Source: Verrucomicrobiaceae bacterium (lineage in GTDB: Bacteria; Verrucomicrobiota; Verrucomicrobiia; Verrucomicrobiales; Verrucomicrobiaceae). From it: a stretch of 64,000 nucleotides of DNA. This document shows, piece by piece, positions 15,001 to 24,000 of this stretch. Location of the stretch: the NCBI GenBank assembly GCA_016713245.1, contig JADJPM010000004.1, positions 62,001-126,000 of the forward strand. The letters run 5' to 3'. Below the pieces are notes generated by a model. That model saw nothing but the letters and a program-made list of their open reading frames with translations, did not search any database and had not been told where the DNA came from. The translations under genes were made by a program, and so were the position numbers. The first letter of the stretch is position 1; each line of letters starts with the position of its first letter.

Positions 15001-18000
15001 GCGGCTGCCCCGGCACCCGCGCCTACACCATCACGCCGATCTGCCCCACGATCACCGTCAACCCGACCTCGCTCGCGAATGGCACCATCGGCATCGCCTA
15101 CTCGCGGACGGCTTCCGCCACCGGCGGCACCTCGCCTTACACTTACTCGATCGCGGCTGGCGCACTGCCCGCCGGTTTGACGATCAATGCGAGCACGGGC
15201 GTGATCTCCGGCACTCCCGAGGCTTCCAATGGAGCCGGAACGAGCGTCACCATTCGTGCGACCGATTCGCTCGGCTGCACGGGCAATCGGGCTTACACAT
15301 TAAAAATCTGCCCGGTGGTCACTTTGGCCACAATCACTACCACAGGCACGGTGGGTACTGCCTTCTCACAAACGGCCAGCGCCACCGGTGGTGCCGCACC
15401 GTATGTTTATGCCGTCACGAGCGGTTTGTTGCCCGGCGGCCTCAGCCTCAACACGAGCACGGGAGCCATCACCGGCACGCCCAATGTCGAAATCAGCTCC
15501 ACCGTTACCATCACCGCCACCGATGCGAACGGCTGCCCCGGCACGCGGAACTACACGCTGGCGATGAGCTGCCCGCCGATCACCGTGAACCCCGCTTCGG
15601 TGCCCGTCGGCCTTGTCGGTAGTGCTTATACCTCAACGACCTTCTCAGCCACTGGCGGCACCGCGCCTTATCAATACACCGTCATCACGGGCACCTTGCC
15701 TGCTGGATTGACGCTGACCACGGCTGGTGTGCTCAGCGGCACACCAACGGCATCGAATGGCGCAGGCGTCTCCATTACCGTGCAGGCTCGCGATGCCTTC
15801 AACTGCCTCGGTACGCGTGCTTACACGATCAAGATCTGCCCGGTGATCACCGTGAATCCGGCCACGCTCATCGTGCCGCTCGTCGGTCGTCCTTACAGCG
15901 ACACGTTGACTGCCAGCGGCGGTGCCACGCCGTATGTGTTTAGCATTGCCGCCGGTGCTCTTCCGGCTGGTTTGAGCCTCAACACCAGCACGGGCGTCAT
16001 CAGCGGCGCGGCCACCAGCGCCACGGCGGCGACCTTCACCATCACTGTCACCGATGCGAACGGATGCACGGGCTCACGGGCCTACACACTCACGCCCCTT
16101 CCGGCTGATTTTGGTGACCACACGCCCTTTGCCGCAGCTGCACAGGCAGTGAGCAGCGGCATCTACATTCATCACGGTGCCACCGTGGTGCCCACGGACG
16201 GTGAAACCGCGCCGCCCGCCACCGGCACCGCCAATGCGGACGACACCACCGGCTCCGACGACGAAAATTTGAACATCCCCGTCGTGCTCACCGGCCTCTC
16301 GCCGACGGCGCAGCCTCGCTTTGTCATCCCGGTGACACTCACTGGCATCAGCAATGGCCGCATCGGCGTGTGGATCGACTGGAATGGCGACAACGACGTG
16401 CTCGACGCGAACGAAACGGTCTCGCTGAGCACCGCGAACCTCATCAGCGGCGTAAATAGGATCACCGCCACGCTGAATCCGCCCGCCGGCACCACTGTCG
16501 GCACGAAGTACCTCCGCGTCCGTGTCACCGAAGGCACCACGGTCCCGACCTTCAGCGGCGAATCTCCGCTTCGTGGGGAAGTCGAGGATCACCCTGTCGT
16601 CGTCAGCAATCAGATCGTGATGTACGCGATGAACCTGAAGGAGAACTCCGGTCTCATGACGGCGAACTCGCCCGTGCCGTGGAATTACCGCTCCGCCATC
16701 TGCATCACGCCGCAGAACCTCCAGCTCTTCAATACGAACAACGGCATCAGCACCAGCGATGACCAGTATGGCGAAGGTCCGCTCTACCCGAACGTGACGA
16801 TGGGAAATGGCACTTTCGGCCGCTGCACCTCCGGCTGGGACACCACCTTCAACACGGCCCTCACCAACGTCCGCACGAGCCTGACGCCGGTGATTCGCAC
16901 CGCTCCCTTCACGGTCAATTTCGGCGGCATGGATGCCGGCACGGCCATCACCGGTTTTACGCTCGATGTGGCACGTGAGGCCGCCACCTCGCCGCTCAAT
17001 GCGCAAATCTTCCTCACCTGGCATGATGGCACCGCCTTCCGCACCGCTCGCACGGCCGCGGTGAGCCTCGAAAACATCCACAGCGCCTTCAGCCCGCCCA
17101 CACCCGTCTCGAACTGGCAGTCCATGCACTTCCCCGGTTTCACGCTCGGTGATGCGCTGCCCACCGGCACGGCTCTCTCGGCGAAGACCTTCCTCTGCGA
17201 AGTGTACTTCTGGGGTGGCAGCGGCGGCCGTCTCGAAGTGGACAACTTCTCACTCCTCGGAAACACCGTCTGCGCCGTCAATGACATGGGTGACTGGGCA
17301 CACGCGACGAATCCCTCCGGTGCCGCCACGACGACCACCACCAGCATCGCGAACTCCAATCTGCGCCTCGGCACCAGCGTGGACGTGGAAGCCGTCATCG
17401 CCCCGACCTCCGCCGCGAATGTGGATGACATCACGAACACCGGCAGCGCCGATGACGAAGACGGCGTGACCATGCCCGCCAGCATCACGCAGAATGCAAA
17501 TGCCACGCTGCCTGTATCCGTCTTCAACAACACTGGTGCCACGGCCTATCTGAACGCGTGGATCGACTTCAACAACGACGGCGTCTTCAACGACACGATC
17601 TACACCACCGCAGGCGGCGAGCGCCTGCTGGCCGCGCGGTCCATCGCCTCGGGTGTCTCGGCCACCACGCAAAACATCACCTTCACCGTTCCGCTCGTCT
17701 CCAGCCCCGGCAGCGGACGCGGCGTGCGTGTGCGCCTCACCAATCAAGCCACCACCGCTCCGACAGGTGCTGTGGGCACCGGTGAAATCGAAGACTACAT
17801 CGTGAGCATCGCATGCCCCACGATCACGCTCACCGCGCCACCGCTCGCTGCCGCTACCGTGGGCACTGCTTACTCGCAAAGCATCACGGCTTCTGGAGGT
17901 CGCACGCCTTACACCTATGCGGTGACCACTGGCACGCTTCCGACCGGCCTCAGTCTCAACACCACCACCGGAGCCATCACCGGCACGCCGACGAATACCA

Positions 18001-21000
18001 CGAGCCAGACCTTCACCATCAGCGCCACGGATGCGAATGCCTGCACCGGAGCTCGTGCCTACACCTTGGCCCCGGTGTGCCCCACCATCACGGTGATGCC
18101 GCTCGTGCTGCTCAATGGCACGGTCGGCACCGCTTACTCGCAAACCCTCACCGCTTCAGGCGGCACCTCGCCGTATGGCTTCACGCTCACCAGCGGCACA
18201 CTGCCCGCCGGATTGACGCTCAGCAGCACCGGCGTGCTCAGCGGCACGCCGACGGCGGCGAACGGTGCGGGCACCTCCCTCACCTTCCGTGCCACCGATG
18301 CCTATGGCTGCACCGGCACACGCACTCTCACGTTCAAAATCTGCCCGGTGATCAGTCTCGCCTCGTTGAGCACCAGCGCCACCGTCGGCAGCGCCTACTC
18401 CAGCAGCGTCGCGGCCACCGGTGGCACCTCGCCATATGTGTATTCCGTCAGCAATGGCACGCTGCCGGTGGGCTTGAGCCTGAACACGACCACCGGAGCC
18501 GTCACCGGCACGCCGACGAGCACCGCCACCCGCACCTTCACCATCACCGCCACAGATGCGAACTCCTGCGCAGGCTCCCGCATCTTCACGATCACGCCGG
18601 TGTGCCCCGCGATCACCGTGAATCCCACCTCGCTGGCGAATGGCACCGTGGGAGTCGCCTACTCGCAAAACCTCAGCGCCCTGGGCGGCACCGCGCCGCA
18701 TTCCTTCACCGTCACCAGCGGCACCTTGCCTGCCGGACTCACGCTGACGACGGCTGGCGTGCTCAGCGGCACGCCGACAGCATCGAACGGTGCCGGAACC
18801 AGCATCACCATCACCGCCACCGATGCGAATGGCTGCGCGGGCAATCGTCCATACACGCTGAAAATCTGCCCGGTGGTGTCTTTGGGTGCCATCACGACGA
18901 GCGGTTCAGTCGGTGCGGCCTTCTCACAAACCATCACCGCCTCCGGTGGAGCCACGCCATACACCTTTGCGGTCACCACCGGCACGCTGCCCGCTGGTTT
19001 GAGCCTCAACTCGAGCACCGGAGCCATCACAGGCACGCCCACCGCCATCAGCAGCGCCGCCATCACCGTGACCGCCACCGATGCCAACGGCTGCCCTGGC
19101 ACTCGCAGTTACACCTTTGCCATCACCTGCCCGGCCATCACCGTGAATCCCGCCACGCTGCCGATAGGCCTCGCGGGAACGCTTTATACCTCCACCACCT
19201 TCACCGCCACGGGTGGCACCGCACCGCATAGCTTCGCGGTCAGCAGCGGCACGTTGCCTGCTGGCCTCACGCTGACCTCGGGTGGTGTATTGAGCGGCAC
19301 ACCCACGGCGGGCAATGGCGCCGGCGTGTCTCTCACCATCCGCGCCACCGATGCGTTTGGTTGCATCGGGACGCGTGTTGTGACGCTGAAAATCTGCCCG
19401 GTCATCACGCTGCCGGCCATTTCGGCCACGCCAGTGGTCGGCACGGCTTACACGAATGGCGTCGCGGCCACGGGCGGGGCCTCACCCTATGTGTATGCGA
19501 TTTCAAACGGGGCACTGCCCGCCGGGCTGAGCTTCAACACGACCTCCGGAGCCATCACCGGCACTGCCACGAGCACAGCCAGCGCCAGTTTCACCGTCAC
19601 CGCCACCGATGCGAACGCCTGCTCCGGCTCGCGTGCCTACACGCTCACGCCGGTGTGCCCTGCCATCACGGTGAATCCGGCCTTGCTGGCCACTGGCACC
19701 GTCGGCACGGCCTACTCGCAGACCATCAGCGCCACCGGCGGCACGGCACCCTACACACTGGCGCTCACCACGGGCACGCTGCCAGCCGGGCTGACCTTCA
19801 CACCGGCCACCGGTGTCATCTCCGGCACGCCGACAGCATCGAACGGCACCGGTGTCTCGCTCAGCTTCACCGCCACGGATGCCCATGGATGCCAGGGCAG
19901 CCGCACCGTGACGCTGAAAATCTGCCCGGTCATCGCCGTGAGCACGATCAACACGAGTGCCACGGTGGGCACCGCCTTCTCGCAGACCATCACCGCCAGC
20001 GGTGGAGCCGCTCCGTACACCTTTGCCGTCACCAGCGGCACGCTGCCTGCCGGCCTTTCGTTGACAGGCGGCGGTGTGCTGGGCGGGACACCCACGAGCA
20101 CCACCAGCCAGACCTTCACCGTGACCGCCACAGATGCGAACGGATGCACGGGCTCGCGCAGCTACACCATCGCTCCGGTGTGCCCCACCATCACCGTGAA
20201 CCCGGCTTCCGTTGTCAACGGCACCATCGGCCTGGCCTACTCGCAGACATTCAGCGGCAGCGGCGGCACCGCGCCGTATGCCTTTGCGGTCACCGCAGGC
20301 ACGCTTCCCGCAGGCCTCACGCTCAATGCGACCACCGGGGTGCTCAGCGGCACGCCCACCGCCACCAACGGAGCCGGTGTGAATGTCACCGTGCGTGCCA
20401 CCGATGCCTACGGCTGCTCCGGCACCCGCATTTATCCGATCAAGATCTGCCCGGTCATCAATCTCGCCACGCTCAACACCACGCTCACCGTCGGCAGCGC
20501 CTACTCCAGCAGCGCCGCAGCCACGGGTGGTCTGGCACCTTACACTTACGCACTCGTCAGCGGCACGCTGCCAGCCGGTCTCAGCCTCAACACCACCACG
20601 GGCGCAGTCACCGGCACACCGAGCAATGCCACCGCGCAGACCTTTACCCTCTCCGCCACCGATGCGAACACCTGCGTGGCGACCCGAGCCTACACGCTCA
20701 CGCCCGTGTGCCCCACCATCACCGTCAATCCGACCTCGCTCGCGAATGGCACCGTCGGCATCGCCTACTCACAAACCGCCAGCGCCACCGGCGGCACCGC
20801 GCCTTACACCTACTCGATCGCCGCGGGCACCTTGCCGGCTGGTTTGACGCTCAATTCAAGCACCGGTGTGATCTCCGGCACGCCCACGACCTCGAATGGA
20901 GCCGGCACGAGCATGACGATCCGCGCCACGGATAACCTTGGTTGCACGGGCAACCGCACCGTGAACCTCAAAATCTGCCCGGTGGTCACTTTGGGCTCCA

Positions 21001-24000
21001 TCACCACGACAGGCACGGTGGGCACAGCCTACTCGCAAACCATCACCGCGACTGGTGGAGCCACGCCCTACACCTATGCCGTGACGACCGGTTCGCTGCC
21101 TGGCGGCCTCACACTGAATGCGACCACGGGAGTGATCAGCGGCACGCCAAACGTCGAAATCAGCTCCACGGTGACCATCACCGCCACCGATGCGAACGGT
21201 TGCCCCGGCACGCGCAACTACACGCTGGCGATGAGCTGCCCGCCGATCGTTGTGAACCCGGCTTCGCTGCCTGCGGGGCTCGTGGGAACCGCTTACACCT
21301 CAACGACCTTCAGCGCCACGGGAGGCACGCCACCTTATCAATACACCGTCATCGCTGGAACACTTCCTGCCGGCCTCACGCTGACCACCGCGGGTGTCCT
21401 CAGCGGCACGCCGACGGCTTCCAACGGAGCCGGCGTCTCGATCACCGTGCAGGCACGCGATGCCTTCAACTGCGTCGGCACGCGTGCTTACACCATCAAG
21501 ATCTGCCCGGTTGTCAGTCTCGCGGCCATCAGCACCACCGCGACGACCGGCGTGGCCTACTCCAGCACGGCGACAGCCTCCGGCGGTGCTTCACCTTATG
21601 TGTATGCAGTGACGAGCGGCACCTTGAATGCCGGTTTGAGCCTCAACACTGCCACCGGAGCCATCACCGGCACACCGACGAGCACCACGAGCCGCACGTT
21701 CACCATCACCGCCACGGATGCGAACGGCTGCGCGGGTTCGCGAAGCTACACGCTGGCTCCGGTATGCCCCACCATCACCGTCTCGCCGACCAGCCTCGCG
21801 AACGGCACCGTCGGCATCGCCTACACGCAGACCATCACGGCGAGCGGCGGCACGTCACCGTATGCATGGACGACTCAAAGCGGCACCTGGCCTGCCGGTC
21901 TCGCGTTGAGCAGCGGCGGCATCGTCAGTGGCACGCCCACGACCTCCACCGGAGCCGCGGTGAGCGTCACCGTGCGTGCCACCGATGCGTATGGCTGCTT
22001 CAAAGACCAGCTCGTGAGCATCAAGGTCTGCCCGGTCATCACGCTGCCGGCCATCAGCACCACGATCACCGTCGGCACCGCCTACTCGGCCAGCTCCGCA
22101 GCGACGGGCGGCGTCTCGCCTTACACGTATGCCGTCTCCACCGGCACGCTGCCGACCGGTCTCAGCCTCAACACGACCACGGGAGCCATCACCGGCACAC
22201 CGACGAATACCACGAGCCAGACCTTCACCATCCGCGCCACCGATGCGAATGCCTGCACAGGCACCCGCAGCTACACGCTGGCTCCGGTATGCCCCGCGAT
22301 CACCGTCAATCCGACCTCGTTGCCAGTCGGAGCCGTTGGCACAGCCTACTCACAAACCGTGAGTGCCACGGGCGGCACCGCGCCGTATAACTTCACGCTC
22401 ACCTCCGGCACGCTTCCAGCAGGCCTGACGCTCGCAGCGAGCACAGGTGTCATTTCCGGCACACCGACCGCTGGCAATGGCGCAGGCGTCTCGCTCACCT
22501 TCACCGCCACCGATGCCTATGGCTGCACCGGCACACGCACCGTGACGCTGAAAATCTGCCCCACCATCACGCTGCCAGCCATCAGCACCACGATCACTGT
22601 CGGCACCGCCTACTCCGCCAGCACGGGAGCATCCGGCGGAGTCGCACCGTATGTCTATGCCGTCACCACCGGCACGCTGCCGACTGGTTTGAGTCTCGAT
22701 GTGAACACCGGAGCCATCACCGGCACCCCGACGAACACCACGAGCCAAACCTTCACCGTGCGTGCCACCGATGCGAACGGCTGCACCGGCACTCGCAGCT
22801 ACACTTTGGCTCCTGTTTGCCCCGCCATCACCGTCACACCGACCACGATGACGAATGGCACGCTCGGTCTCGCCTACTCGCAGACGCTTTCGGCCTCGGG
22901 TGGTAGCACGCCTTACACCTGGACCACACCGAGCGGCACCTGGCCCGCCGGTCTCAGCCTCAGCAGCGCTGGTGTCGTCAGCGGCACGCCGACCGCCACG
23001 AATGGAGCAGGCGTGAGCGTCACCGTGCGTGCCACGGATGTGTATGGCTGCTTCAAAGATCAGGCGGTCAGCATCAAGATCTGCCCGGTCATTACGGTGA
23101 GCCCCACCAGCCTCGCGAATGGCACCGTCGGCCTCGCCTACTCGCAAAGCGTCAGCGCCAGCGGCGGAAGCACGCCTTACACCTACAGTGTGAGCAGCGG
23201 CACTTTGCCTGCTGGCTTGAGCCTGAATACCACCACCGGAGCCATCACCGGCACACCCACCAGCAGTGCCGCCATCACCTTCACGATCCGCGCCGTCGAT
23301 GCGAATGGCTGCGCCGGCACTCGGAGTTACACCGTCACACCGGCCTGCCCCACCATCACCATCAATCCAGCCACGCTTCTCGTCGGCACCGTCGGCAGCG
23401 CCTACTCGCAGACGCTTTCCGCCACGGGCGGCACCGCGCCGTATGGCTCATGGACCGTCACCAGTGGCACGCTGCCCGCCGGCCTCACCTTGAACGCCTC
23501 CACCGGTGTCATCAGCGGCACGCCCACCACGCAAAATGGTGCCGGCACCAGCATCACCGTCCGTGTCAGTGACACCTACGGCTGCACCGGCACACGCACC
23601 TACACGCTGCGCATCTGCCCCGTCATCACCCTCAATCCCACCAGCCTCGCCGGCATGACCACTGGCGTCGCCTACTCGCAGACGATCTCCGCCAGCGGTA
23701 GCAGCGCCACACCCTTCACCTACTCGGTGCAAAGCGGCACGCTCCCTGCCGGTCTCACGCTAAACAGCAGCACCGGCCTCATCAGCGGCACACCTGCCAG
23801 CACCACCACCGCCATCTTCACCCTTCGCGCCACCGATGCGAATGGCTGCTTTGGCTCCCGCGCCTTCACGATCACGCCTACTTGCGGCACCATCACACTC
23901 TCGCCCGGCACGATGCCCGCTGCCACCGTTGGCACCGCCTTCTCGCAAACCGTCACACCATCCGGCGGCATCGCACCTTACACCTTTGCGGTCTCGGTCG